Below, piece after piece: positions 8,326-16,682 of a DNA stretch of 64,000 nt; the first letter of the stretch is position 1, and the number at the start of each line of letters is the position of its first letter. Source of the DNA: Methylomusa anaerophila (GTDB lineage: Bacteria > Bacillota > Negativicutes > Sporomusales > Sporomusaceae); contig NZ_AP018449.1 of NCBI RefSeq assembly GCF_003966895.1, forward strand, positions 4,667,501 through 4,731,500, read 5' to 3'. The notes under the pieces were generated by a model that was given only the letters and a program-made list of their open reading frames with translations, did not search any database and had not been told where the DNA came from. A program made the position numbers and the translations under genes.

Positions 8326-9096
8326 TTAAATTGCAGTCTTAACTGCTGCCTGCAGATAGTTTTCTTTCAAAGACCTAACATCAAAATGCAATTGGGTTTT
8401 TATAGGATAGGCAATTGAGTACATGTAATTATCAACAATAAAGGACATGGCTTTATATTGAGCAAAATTTTTATAATAACACATTATAAAGTCATCGCCA
8501 ATGTCAATTCGTGAAATCTCAAAAAGTTCAAATGGGGTCATTAAACCCGTTTTAAGAATCTTGGATAATGCCTCCTTAGCTGTCCACAAAAGAGTCAAAC
8601 CTGCATCATAGGAAGCAGCGGCAGCAACCAAAGGAACAATCCTTGTAGCTTCAAATTCAGTATTTTGTCCGGTCAAAACATCCCTTTTGCAGGGATCAAT
8701 CCTCTCCAGGTCAATTCCCATAGGATGAGCTTCCGGAAAGGCCAGCGCCGCTCCATAATCCTCGCAGTGGGTAATACTGACTTGAATATTTTGCTTATTG
8801 GATATAACGATCGGATGAGTAAAGACACCGGATTGAATGACAATATCCGTTAACTTTTCTTCGCCGGTTAGAGCAGCTACCGCTTGTTTGGCGGCAAAGC
8901 GCCCTATAAGATAACTTCTGCTCCGCTTTTCAAATTTTAATGTATTGTAATAATTACGCTCTTGCGTATGTAAGTATTGAATTATCCCTTCATAATCTAT
9001 TTTATGGGAAAAAGAACAGCAACATAGGGTGGCGCTAAATTTATTCTCCGGCCTTATTAAGTCAAACTCATCGATAAAAATATTACGGTTCCGCAT
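8326..9096 (-). CDS. Sfp-type 4'-phosphopantetheinyl transferase
   Basis: A 256-residue protein with the Sfp-family motifs: GRFAAKQAV in the middle, VSITHCEDYGAALAF, the Mg-binding GIDLERID and WTAKEALSK. It transfers phosphopantetheine from CoA to the conserved Ser of carrier domains, activating the ACPs of this cluster. Length fits the two-lobed Sfp class, not AcpS. Start ATG 9096 follows GGAGG. No promoter of its own was identified; the P3 leader, 1 kb upstream on the same strand, would have to be read through the oppositely oriented hydrolase gene to reach it. Confidence 0.88.
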   Translation of the reverse strand: MRNRNIFIDEFDLIRPENKFSATLCCCSFSHKIDYEGIIQYLHTQERNYYNTLKFEKRSRSYLIGRFAAKQAVAALTGEEKLTDIVIQSGVFTHPIVISNKQNIQVSITHCEDYGAALAFPEAHPMGIDLERIDPCKRDVLTGQNTEFEATRIVPLVAAAASYDAGLTLLWTAKEALSKILKTGLMTPFELFEISRIDIGDDFIMCYYKNFAQYKAMSFIVDNYMYSIAYPIKTQLHFDVRSLKENYLQAAVKTAI

Positions 9097-9307
9097 TTGA
9101 TTTAATGATACCTCCTGATAAATTCTATTTGCCAGATACTTACTTTACAGCAGAATAACAGGACAATACCTCCATTCTAAAATATTTGCATTCGCTACGT
9201 CCGCGACGTATATTGGCAATTACCACATGCAAAGGACACAAATTTACGAAGTTAGAAGTTATTAGAAGTTATTAAAAGAAGTTATAAAAATAGGTGGAAA
9301 TGAATGA

Positions 9308-9982
9308 ATGAATAGTTTTCAAGTATATCAGCTAAAACTTAAATCTATGTTCTTTAAAAACTATTGCTATATCATTATGGATACGGCAACAAAGCAGACA
9401 GCCATTGTCGATCCAGCTTGGGAATTAGATACTATTGAATTATTGCTAAATAAAATAAATGCCGACTTAGTTATGATTCTGTTAACTCATTCCCATTTTG
9501 ACCACGTTAATCTGGTCAATCCGCTATTGAAAAAATACAATCCGCAAGTAGTAATGTCAGCAAAAGAAATCGATTATTACAAATTTGCATGTAACAACTT
9601 AATGCCAATAGCCCATGATGATCTACTCACAGTAGGCGACACCAAGATAAAATGTCTTCTTACTCCCGGGCATACCGCCGGAAGTGCATGTTTTCTTTTG
9701 TCAGATTGTTTGTTTACCGGCGATACCATTTTTATTGAGGGTTGTGGTATGTGTGATGCAAATGGCGGTAATCCGGCAGAAATGTATAACAGCATTCAAT
9801 TGATTAAAAATACCGTTTCTCCCGATGTACTTATCTACCCTGCCCATTCTTATGGAAAAGCACCGGGATACCCTCTGAATTATCTTCTCAAGGAAAACAT
9901 TTATTTTCAGATTGATAAACGGGAACATTTTATTGCATTTCGAATGCGTAAAAACCAAAATAATTTATTTACATTTTATTAA
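9308..9982 (+). CDS. PksB-like metallo-beta-lactamase-fold hydrolase
   Basis: A 224-residue glyoxalase II-like protein. Metal ligands are visible in THSHFDH (His61, His63, Asp65, His66), GHTAGSAC and FTGDTIF, with a further His in YPAHSYG. Genes of this type are regular members of trans-AT PKS clusters (PksB) and may act as thioesterase-like housekeeping hydrolases; the substrate is unknown. The start at ATG 9308 follows AGGTGG. The upstream gap has AAGTTATTA-type short repeats. The gene is antisense to the putative transcript from P3. Confidence 0.82.
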   Translation: MNSFQVYQLKLKSMFFKNYCYIIMDTATKQTAIVDPAWELDTIELLLNKINADLVMILLTHSHFDHVNLVNPLLKKYNPQVVMSAKEIDYYKFACNNLMPIAHDDLLTVGDTKIKCLLTPGHTAGSACFLLSDCLFTGDTIFIEGCGMCDANGGNPAEMYNSIQLIKNTVSPDVLIYPAHSYGKAPGYPLNYLLKENIYFQIDKREHFIAFRMRKNQNNLFTFY

Positions 9983-10013
9983 TGTAAGATAAACCGATTT
10001 CCGGTAACTTGCC

Positions 10014-10230
10014 AAACCCCCCTGTTTAAGGTTATGCCCTTACACCAGGGGGGTCCTAAATAAAGCAATTTTTGCAAAAAGGCAGTAGAAAACATTGGGG
10101 TTCAGATAATAACCCCCATTAGTACAAATTATGACTTTTCTCCCCATTTTGCTCCACGCCTTCGCAGACGCAACCGGGAGAAATTTTATTCACCGTAACT
10201 CACTTAGCTTAATCTTTTAACCTTTTAACT
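10014..10230 (-). ncRNA. Structured leader RNA 3, pointing antisense into the hydrolase gene
   Basis: This third homologous leader has the P1 stem (10176-10185 with 10136-10146) around TTGC...GCAA, the block GTCATAATTTGTA, an ATTGGGG-type hairpin (10094-10119) and the GC-rich hairpin at 10014-10056. Similarity to leader 2 continues beyond the hairpin (GTTACCGGAAATC in both). The next gene on the minus strand is the phosphopantetheinyl transferase, with the plus-strand hydrolase lying between. The 9983-10294 gap contains nothing else. Confidence 0.65.
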
Positions 10231-10236
10231 GAAGCA

Positions 10237-10291
10237 ATTATACTATCTAGTCAAATATTTTACAATAGCTGGTATTTTAAGATTGTGTTAA
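10237..10291 (-). promoter_or_regulatory. Promoter P3 with upstream box
   Basis: Minus-strand -35 TTGTAA (10260-10265), 17-nt spacer, -10 TATAAT (10237-10242). The box TTAACACAA (10283-10291) lies 17 nt upstream of the -35, next to the stop codon of the phosphoesterase gene. Confidence 0.75.
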
Positions 10292-10294
10292 GAA

Positions 10295-11077
10295 TTATAT
10301 CTTGAAAATACACTTCAGTTTTTTTGCGGTAATTTGCGTCTCGTAAGGATATCCGAAAGCATTATTGACATATAAAATGTTATCTTTCACGACTTGATTA
10401 TTGACATGGCTGTGCCCATAAACATGAATCCTTGAGCCCAGTCTGCGAATTTGGTCTTCAAGTAATGTTGTTCCAAGCACCGGATACAAGTTTCTTCTTG
10501 CAAGGGGAATATAATCCGGCATTATATCAATCCGTGGTAAAAAATGAGAAAAGGAAATAATATACCGGTTTTCATTACTATTACTATTACTGTTACTGTC
10601 ATCCACAAATGGTTCATTCATAGCGATGAAATGTTCGGTAATGCTCTTTTCATTATGAGGTTCAGGCCATTTACACGCCCGGTAATCGGTCCAGGTTTCA
10701 AAAACTTCCTGGGATGGCTCGCCAAAGGAATAATCATACCATGCCGTTAAAGGAATAATGGATAAAGAGGGCAAATGAAACGGTTCCGTTCTTACGCCAC
10801 AATCAGCAGTTACGGCTTTAAGCAATTGCAGTTTTTCCAGTGAATGTTTACTGGAAGTATGGGGAATCCATAAATCGTGATTGCCGGGAACAAACAGAAC
10901 CTCCCAAAACCGTTTCCTTAAACTTCTTAATGTCGCTTCGAATAATTGGATGACGTGTGTTACATCCCCGGCTAAAATAAGGAGATCATTTTGGTAATCA
11001 TAAAGGGATAGATTATTAAACCAATGAAGATTTTCTTCAAAATCAACATGAATATCTGAGATAGAAAATACTTTCAA
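10295..11077 (-). CDS. Calcineurin-like metallophosphoesterase
   Basis: A 260-residue protein with the classic metallophosphoesterase motifs in order: SDIHVD, LAGDVTH, PGNHDLW, SFSHF and YGHSHVN. These residues bind two metal ions. The substrate cannot be told. A Ser-Asn run (SNSNSNSNEN, encoded by a short trinucleotide-like repeat near 10575-10600) interrupts the middle and may vary in length. Start ATG 11077 follows AAGGAGAAACC. Whether it belongs to the polyketide cluster is unclear; it sits between leader 3 and the exporter operon. Confidence 0.85.
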   Translation of the reverse strand: MKVFSISDIHVDFEENLHWFNNLSLYDYQNDLLILAGDVTHVIQLFEATLRSLRKRFWEVLFVPGNHDLWIPHTSSKHSLEKLQLLKAVTADCGVRTEPFHLPSLSIIPLTAWYDYSFGEPSQEVFETWTDYRACKWPEPHNEKSITEHFIAMNEPFVDDSNSNSNSNENRYIISFSHFLPRIDIMPDYIPLARRNLYPVLGTTLLEDQIRRLGSRIHVYGHSHVNNQVVKDNILYVNNAFGYPYETQITAKKLKCIFKI

Positions 11078-11161
11078 GATTGGTTTCTCCTTACTATATT
11101 AATTCGGCTTTCACACCATACCAAAAACAGCAGCAGATTGACAGTTTGACGCTGCCGCCCC

Positions 11162-12106
11162 TTACTGCGACGGCGTAATGGCCATCTGGGCAGTCATCAT
11201 CCAGCGCAGCCGGTCATCCCAGCGGTCCGGCGAAACGGTTACCGTGTAGGTGATGTCGCCGCGCTTCTTTTCCCCATAGGGCCGGATAAAATTTACTTTT
11301 CCGGGAATCGATAGATCCGGTATCCCGTCAAAAGTCAAGGCCACAGAGTCGCCCACCCGAATCTTGGCTATGACCAACTCCGTTAAGTCATCACTTCGAA
11401 CTTCCCAGGCGGATTCATCGGCGATGCGCACAAGCACCGTGCCTATTAAGGCGTGTTCGCCCACTTTTACATCGAGAAAAGATACTGTACCGTCCATCGG
11501 CGCTTGCAGTTCGGTCTTGTTGAGCAACCCTTCGGCTTCAGACAGCCTTTCTTCCTGGGTTATCAGGTCGGCCTGAACTTGCGCCAGCGCCGCCCGGGTC
11601 CGCTGGACCGCCGTCTTTGCCTGGTCAAGCTGTTGCCGGGATGTAGCCCCGGCTGCATCCAGTCGCTGCTGACGCTCCAGTTCCCGTTCCGCATCGGCCA
11701 CATTCACCCTGGCCTGCTCCACTGCCGCAGTTGCCCGGTCTACATCCGAGCGGGCGCTGCCCACCCGGGCCTGGTAATCCTGGCGCACCAGCCGGATGAG
11801 AGATTGTCCGGTTTTCACCTTGTCCCCCTCGTTGACCAGAATCTCACCTATCGTTCCGTCTACCGGCATCACCATCTGGGCATAACGTACCGGAAATACG
11901 ATCCCTTCAGCCAATATCCGGTTATCCGCTTTTACCGGCGGTACAACCGTCTTTTCCCCTTGGCGACCGTGCCATGTCCACCACAGGCCTCCCGCCAATG
12001 CCGCCACCAACAGCACCAACAGCAACCGGCGCCGCCTTAGCCACCTCCCCAAACCAGACAACCACTCTCTAACCATGACTCTCTCCCTTTGCTCCAGTTT
12101 ATTCAT
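11162..12106 (-). CDS. HlyD/MacA-type periplasmic adaptor of an ABC exporter
   Basis: A 314-residue membrane fusion protein with one N-terminal transmembrane anchor after an Arg-rich stretch (LLLVLLVAALAGGLWW). A lipoyl-like half (VDGTIGEILVNEGDKVKTGQ) is split by a long coiled coil (about residues 110-195) and closed by LQAPMDGTVSFLDVKVGE. It links the inner-membrane pump to the outer membrane, fitting a diderm host. Overlap with the upstream permease is ATGA-type (12103-12106). It is the last gene of a three-gene operon. Confidence 0.88.
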   Translation of the reverse strand: MNKLEQRERVMVREWLSGLGRWLRRRRLLLVLLVAALAGGLWWTWHGRQGEKTVVPPVKADNRILAEGIVFPVRYAQMVMPVDGTIGEILVNEGDKVKTGQSLIRLVRQDYQARVGSARSDVDRATAAVEQARVNVADAERELERQQRLDAAGATSRQQLDQAKTAVQRTRAALAQVQADLITQEERLSEAEGLLNKTELQAPMDGTVSFLDVKVGEHALIGTVLVRIADESAWEVRSDDLTELVIAKIRVGDSVALTFDGIPDLSIPGKVNFIRPYGEKKRGDITYTVTVSPDRWDDRLRWMMTAQMAITPSQ

Positions 12107-14535
12107 TCATAACTTAATACATCCCGCACGCTCAGCCGCGCCGCATTCCAGGCAGGCAGCAAACTGGCCACCACCGACAGCGTGGCCGCCAACGCCAGCC
12201 AGATGCCCATACCGAGAAAACTGAAAGAAAACGTCAGGGGACTTTGCAGAAACAATATCCCTACTTGGTAACTGAGCAGCGCCGCCACCGGCAGCGCCAG
12301 GATGGCTCCTGCCAGCCAGCTTAAGAAACCAATGCATAAGGCCTCCACAACGAATACCTTGCCTACGTTCAGGCTGGACGCGCCAATGGCCCGCATCACT
12401 CCAATCTCCCGGGTTCTTTCCAGCACATTGATTCCCATGGTGCCTGTCAGCCCCAGGGCGCCTACCACCGCCAGCAATACGGCCATAATCAGCAGGAAGG
12501 TGGTGATGATATCGAACTGCGACCGGGTACGTTGCTTGGTTTCCCAGATGGTATCCACACTTTGGACGCGCAGGCTGTTCTTTTTCATATGTTCTTCCAA
12601 AGCCCGTCCCAAAGCGCTTTGTTCCTTGGGATCAGCCGAAGCCGCCACAACCTGTACCGCCCTGGCCCGGCCAGCCTCCTGCACCGCCCCGGTTAGCCAC
12701 TCATAAGGCGCATAAGCAAATGGACCGGTCAGCGTACTTTGGGCGATTCCTACGACGGTGAACTGCAGCCTGCGGGTTCCCACCTTGATTACCGCCGGCC
12801 CGCCTACTTTAAGGTGCGGGCTGTCTTTTAGCACTTCGGTATTCACCACCAGGGCGCTTTCATCTTCGGGCAGCAGCCAACGCCCTTCAATGATCCGGGG
12901 TTTAATCATTTTTGTGTCCACCGGCGGCGCCATAACAAACACATTCTTGCTGGACGCATCTTCGGATTCTTTCCGCTCGTCCAGCAGCACCCGGCCGGAT
13001 GTGAACCCCCAAGTCTCTGCCGCCTTAACCCCGGGCACCCGCAATACCTCTTGCTCAATCCTGCTGGCCCGGTAGCTTTGGGTGAATCCTACTCCTATGT
13101 CGTAATGAAAGTAATCCATCGCCTGATCCAGTGTCAAATACAATGACGAGCGCACCGAAAATACCGCCATAAACACTGTCCCGGCCACCGTCATAGTCAG
13201 CAGGGTGAGCGCCAGCCGTCCCTTGCGGCGAAAAGTATTGCGCAGCGACAACAATACCGGCCGGGGCAGTTTTTTCAGCCGCTCCAGTGCGGCGTCCACC
13301 CAGCGGTCCACCAGCCCTTTGGCCGCCACACCGCCGATGCCGAAGTCACTGACTGCCTCCCGGACGGTCACGCCTGTCCCGCGCCACACCGGCCTCAGCG
13401 CTGCCGCCAGCGGCACCAGGATAGCCACTGCCGCTTCCAGCAATATCACCCGGGGCGGCAGTTCCAGTCCCCCCGAATCGAAATTAAACACGCCGGCCAT
13501 AAACCCTGTAACGCCGCCCGCTGCCAGCGCTCCCAGCGGAGCTGCCACCAGCAACGCCAGAATACCATATGCCGCCACCAGCGTCAGGTACATACTCAGA
13601 ATTTGATCCCGCCGCGCCCCGATGGCTTTCATAATTCCCACCTGGCGCACCTGCTGCGTCAGAATAGATGATACCGTATTCACCAACAGCAGAGTGCCTA
13701 ACAATAATGACAGCACACCCAGCACCGCCAACAGCAACAACATGGCGTTAATGCCGTTCTGCATAGGATGTTCTCCGGGAGTGTACACCTGCAGCCAAAA
13801 TACTGTAGTGTCACCCTGTTCCAGTTTGTTCCAGGCCCGGCGACCCAATTCCTCAATGGGCGCCGTCGCCTTGCCCTGCAGCACCCAAGGCTGGACCACA
13901 AAACTTACCTGATCCAGTTGGCGTTCCTCGTCCAGTTTTTCCAGTGTGTCCATGCTGATATATCCATAGAAGCTGCCGCTAAACAGGCTGGGCCACTGAG
14001 TCGGGTCGTACACCACCCCGGTCACCTTCAGGGACCGTTTCCGCCCGGCAGTCGTTTCCACTACGATCCTGTCCCCCTGGGCAACCCCCAATTCAGTCAG
14101 GGAAGACCTTTCCAGCAGTACGTCGCCATCTCCGGGCGGCCAGTCCCCCGACTGGGGCCGCACGATGTTCACCCGTTGTTCGATGTAATCCGGAATGGCA
14201 ATCATCAGTATCTGCCGCCACTGGCCATCGGCGGTGCTCACCCGCAGGCTAACGTTGCGCCGTCCTTCCGCCTCTTTGACGCCCCGCAGGCTGCGGATGC
14301 TCTCCACCACTTCCTCGTCAAAGGGGTCGGCGTACAAAGTGGCGCTGGCCGGTGACGCCGTCCCCCAACTGCGTGCCAGGTCCCGGGCAAACATCAAATA
14401 GGAACTGTAGACCATCCCCACCGCGAACACCCCCACCGAGATGGACAGCATCACCAGCATGGTCCGCAGTTTGTTGCCCCACAAATCGGCCCACACTTTG
14501 CGCCAGCGGGGACTCAGCAAAATATAGCGAGTCAT
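12103..14535 (-). CDS. ABC transporter permease with two FtsX/MacB domains
   Basis: An 810-residue permease. The N-terminal helix (LVMLSISVGVFAVGMVYSSY) leads to a periplasmic MacB_PCD-like region, then three helices around residues 265-380. The whole layout repeats in the second half with helices near 440 and 680-800. The motif VGIMKAIGARRDQI recurs as IGVMRAIGASSLNV, a mark of FtsX-family duplication. Such pumps export lipoproteins, peptides or macrolides. It overlaps both neighbours by 4 nt. Base composition is far richer in GC than the polyketide genes to the left. Confidence 0.9.
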   Translation of the reverse strand: MTRYILLSPRWRKVWADLWGNKLRTMLVMLSISVGVFAVGMVYSSYLMFARDLARSWGTASPASATLYADPFDEEVVESIRSLRGVKEAEGRRNVSLRVSTADGQWRQILMIAIPDYIEQRVNIVRPQSGDWPPGDGDVLLERSSLTELGVAQGDRIVVETTAGRKRSLKVTGVVYDPTQWPSLFSGSFYGYISMDTLEKLDEERQLDQVSFVVQPWVLQGKATAPIEELGRRAWNKLEQGDTTVFWLQVYTPGEHPMQNGINAMLLLLAVLGVLSLLLGTLLLVNTVSSILTQQVRQVGIMKAIGARRDQILSMYLTLVAAYGILALLVAAPLGALAAGGVTGFMAGVFNFDSGGLELPPRVILLEAAVAILVPLAAALRPVWRGTGVTVREAVSDFGIGGVAAKGLVDRWVDAALERLKKLPRPVLLSLRNTFRRKGRLALTLLTMTVAGTVFMAVFSVRSSLYLTLDQAMDYFHYDIGVGFTQSYRASRIEQEVLRVPGVKAAETWGFTSGRVLLDERKESEDASSKNVFVMAPPVDTKMIKPRIIEGRWLLPEDESALVVNTEVLKDSPHLKVGGPAVIKVGTRRLQFTVVGIAQSTLTGPFAYAPYEWLTGAVQEAGRARAVQVVAASADPKEQSALGRALEEHMKKNSLRVQSVDTIWETKQRTRSQFDIITTFLLIMAVLLAVVGALGLTGTMGINVLERTREIGVMRAIGASSLNVGKVFVVEALCIGFLSWLAGAILALPVAALLSYQVGILFLQSPLTFSFSFLGMGIWLALAATLSVVASLLPAWNAARLSVRDVLSYE

Positions 14536-15287
14536 GCCATCCCCCCGTCGGCCGTCACCGGACTAATTTGCCCCTCGGACACGGTTACGATCCGGCTGCT
14601 TCTGTTGGCCAAATCCTGGTCATGAGTAACCATCAAAATGGTCTTCCCGCTCCTGGCCAGTTCCCCGAACAAGTCAATCACCGCCGACGCAGTACGGGCA
14701 TCCAGGTTGCCGGTCGGTTCGTCAGCTACCAGTAAGGGCGGGTCATTGGCCAAACAGCGGGCAATAGCCACCCGCTGCTGCTGGCCTCCGGACAGGTTGG
14801 CGGGCAGTTTGTCGGCCTGATCGCCTACCCCGACCATTTCCAGCAACCTAAACGCCCGCCTGGGTCGCTCAACCGGGTTATAAACATCGCAAAAATCCAT
14901 GGGCAGCATGACATTCTCCAGCGACGTCAATGTTGGCAGCAATTGAAAAAACTGGAATACAACGCCTACAGTGCGGCCGCGCCACACGGCAATCTGATTT
15001 TCCGTCAGTGTGTGCACCGGCGTGCCGGCCACCCATACATCGCCGTCGCTGGGCCGGTCGATACCGGCAATCATATTGATCAGCGTGGATTTACCGCTGC
15101 CCGACTTGCCCACTACCGCCACAAACTCCCCGGCATCCACCTGGAGGTCGACTCCCTTCAGAGCCTCGAATTCTCCCGCTCCGGTCACGTAGACCTTGCG
15201 TACGGCTGAAAGTTCTATCGCTGCCATCCCGATACGCGGCTGGGGTAAATCCGTAGACACCAGCCAGGATAGTAATTTCCCGATCAC
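14532..15287 (-). CDS. ABC transporter ATPase, MacB/LolD family
   Basis: A 251-residue ATPase with Walker A GKSGSGKST, signature LSGGQQQRVAIARCLA, Walker B LLVADEPTGNLD and an H-loop in VTHDQD. It drives the FtsX-type permease in the same operon. A second possible start is Met21 (MAAIELSAVRKVYV), where the ATPase fold begins; the 20-residue extension is unusual. The operon adjoins a polyketide cluster and could export its product, but nothing in the sequence proves that. Confidence 0.92.
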   Translation of the reverse strand: MIGKLLSWLVSTDLPQPRIGMAAIELSAVRKVYVTGAGEFEALKGVDLQVDAGEFVAVVGKSGSGKSTLINMIAGIDRPSDGDVWVAGTPVHTLTENQIAVWRGRTVGVVFQFFQLLPTLTSLENVMLPMDFCDVYNPVERPRRAFRLLEMVGVGDQADKLPANLSGGQQQRVAIARCLANDPPLLVADEPTGNLDARTASAVIDLFGELARSGKTILMVTHDQDLANRSSRIVTVSEGQISPVTADGGMA

Positions 15288-15420
15288 CGTTTATTCCCCC
15301 TTGCAGCCACCCAACTAAGACAGTACACAGACGGATAGACCTTGCTATATATTTTGAATTATATTAACATGGTTAAAAGTCCTCTATTTAAACATTAAAG
15401 ACAGGAATGTTAAATTAAGG

Positions 15421-15459
15421 AGACCCCCTGTCAAAATAAAATCTTAAACAGGGGTCTCT
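15421..15459. terminator. GC-rich hairpin upstream of the exporter operon
   Basis: AGACCCCCTGT pairs with ACAGGGGTCT around an A-rich loop. It resembles the CCCCC/GGGGG hairpins of the three polyketide leaders in stem sequence, but the rest of the leader (P1 stem, ATTGGGG hairpin) is absent here. It may terminate read-through from either side. Confidence 0.5.
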
Positions 15460-15480
15460 ATAATATTGCTATATAAAAAC

Positions 15481-15516
15481 ATAAGATCTATTGTGAAATT
15501 TTACAATAGATCTTAT
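15481..15516. terminator. Terminator after hydE
   Basis: ATAAGATCTATTGT and ACAATAGATCTTAT form a perfect 14-bp stem 20 nt past the hydE stop codon. The remaining 15288-15535 gap has an AT-rich stretch (TATAAT on the minus strand at about 15356-15361) that may serve the exporter operon. Confidence 0.7.
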
Positions 15517-15535
15517 ATTGCTCACCTTATGTTGT

Positions 15536-16588
15536 TCACGATACCGCCTGTTTTTGGCGATACCCATATCCTTGGGATACTGTCCGCCCAATGGAGTGAA
15601 TCTTACCGGTGATGCAGGAATGACAATGAGCCGGAGTATCGTTTATACATATTTTCCCGGGGTAAAGCTGATAAAGCTGCCGGTATTCTCCTTCGGTTAC
15701 ATTAGGCATGACCACATTAGCTCCTCGCTGTAAAGCCAATACCCGGCCATCGGGATTTAGCGACTCCATTGCCGTAGTCGCCGGAATATTAATATCCGGC
15801 AGCAGCAGCCTGGTGATAGCCATGACTTTGGTGCTAAGTTCAAATGTACCGTTAGGCTCCTTTCCCAGCGGAGTTTCCTTATTAGCAATAAAAGGTCCGA
15901 CGCCGATCATATCGGCATCCATTTTTTTAAAGAATAGAATGTCGTCCGCCAACGACGCTATCGTCTGTCCCGGTAAACCAATCAGACAGCCGGTGCCAAG
16001 TTCAAAGCCCAATTCCTTTAAATCACAAAGGCATCTCGCCCGGTTATCCCAGCTCATACCAGGATCAAGGCGTTCGTAAAGTTCCCTGTCGGTTGTCTCA
16101 ATTCTCAATAAATAACGGTCTGCACCTGCTTCCCGGTACTTTTGATACACTTCCCGCGGTTTTTCTCCTATACTGAGAGTGATAGCCATATCCAATTCTT
16201 TGATTTTGTGGATTATATACACCATTGTATCTAAATCAAAGGAGTCATCCTCGCCGGATTGAAGGACCACCGTCCGGTAGCCATAAGAGTTAGCTTGGCC
16301 GGCAGAAGCAATAATAGCTTCAGGGTCCAGGCGATACCTTTTTACGTTACGATTGTCCCGGCGTAAACCACAGTACAGGCAATTTTGCTTACATATATTA
16401 GAGAATTCTATTAGGCCGCGTAAATGGACCTCATTGCCTACATACTTTTTCCCCACCCGGTCAGCGGCAGCAAAAACAAGTTCATCGCCCTCTTCGTCAC
16501 TTAGCAAAGTGATGATATTTTCTTTTTCCAAGCAGTGCGTGTGTTCGGCCCGGGAAATAATATCGTTAATAGTCTTAATACCTGACAT
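15536..16588 (-). CDS. hydE: [FeFe]-hydrogenase maturase HydE, radical SAM
   Basis: A 350-residue radical-SAM protein of the BioB-like class. The cluster ligands are Cys66, Cys70 and Cys73 in CKQNCLYCG, followed by LQSGEDDSFD and SIGEKP, all typical of HydE. HydE helps build the diiron subcluster of [FeFe]-hydrogenase from thiazolidine-like or complex-B precursors. C-terminal Cys (CHSCITGK) may bind an auxiliary cluster. HydF, HydG and the hydrogenase are not in this window. Start ATG 16588 follows AGAGGGGTGGC. Confidence 0.9.
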   Translation of the reverse strand: MSGIKTINDIISRAEHTHCLEKENIITLLSDEEGDELVFAAADRVGKKYVGNEVHLRGLIEFSNICKQNCLYCGLRRDNRNVKRYRLDPEAIIASAGQANSYGYRTVVLQSGEDDSFDLDTMVYIIHKIKELDMAITLSIGEKPREVYQKYREAGADRYLLRIETTDRELYERLDPGMSWDNRARCLCDLKELGFELGTGCLIGLPGQTIASLADDILFFKKMDADMIGVGPFIANKETPLGKEPNGTFELSTKVMAITRLLLPDINIPATTAMESLNPDGRVLALQRGANVVMPNVTEGEYRQLYQLYPGKICINDTPAHCHSCITGKIHSIGRTVSQGYGYRQKQAVS

Positions 16589-16682
16589 ATGCCACCCCTC
16601 TGTTTAGTGGTCTGCTCCCATAATAATGAATTTTAGCAAAATCGTCAAGAAAATAATTTTCCCCTGATAATAGTATGTGATA

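Noticed and set aside
15421..15459. Fourth copy of the LoaP-type leader
   Set aside because: Only a GC-rich hairpin is shared; the TTGTAA promoter with TTAACACAA box, the P1 stem and the ATTGGGG hairpin are absent.
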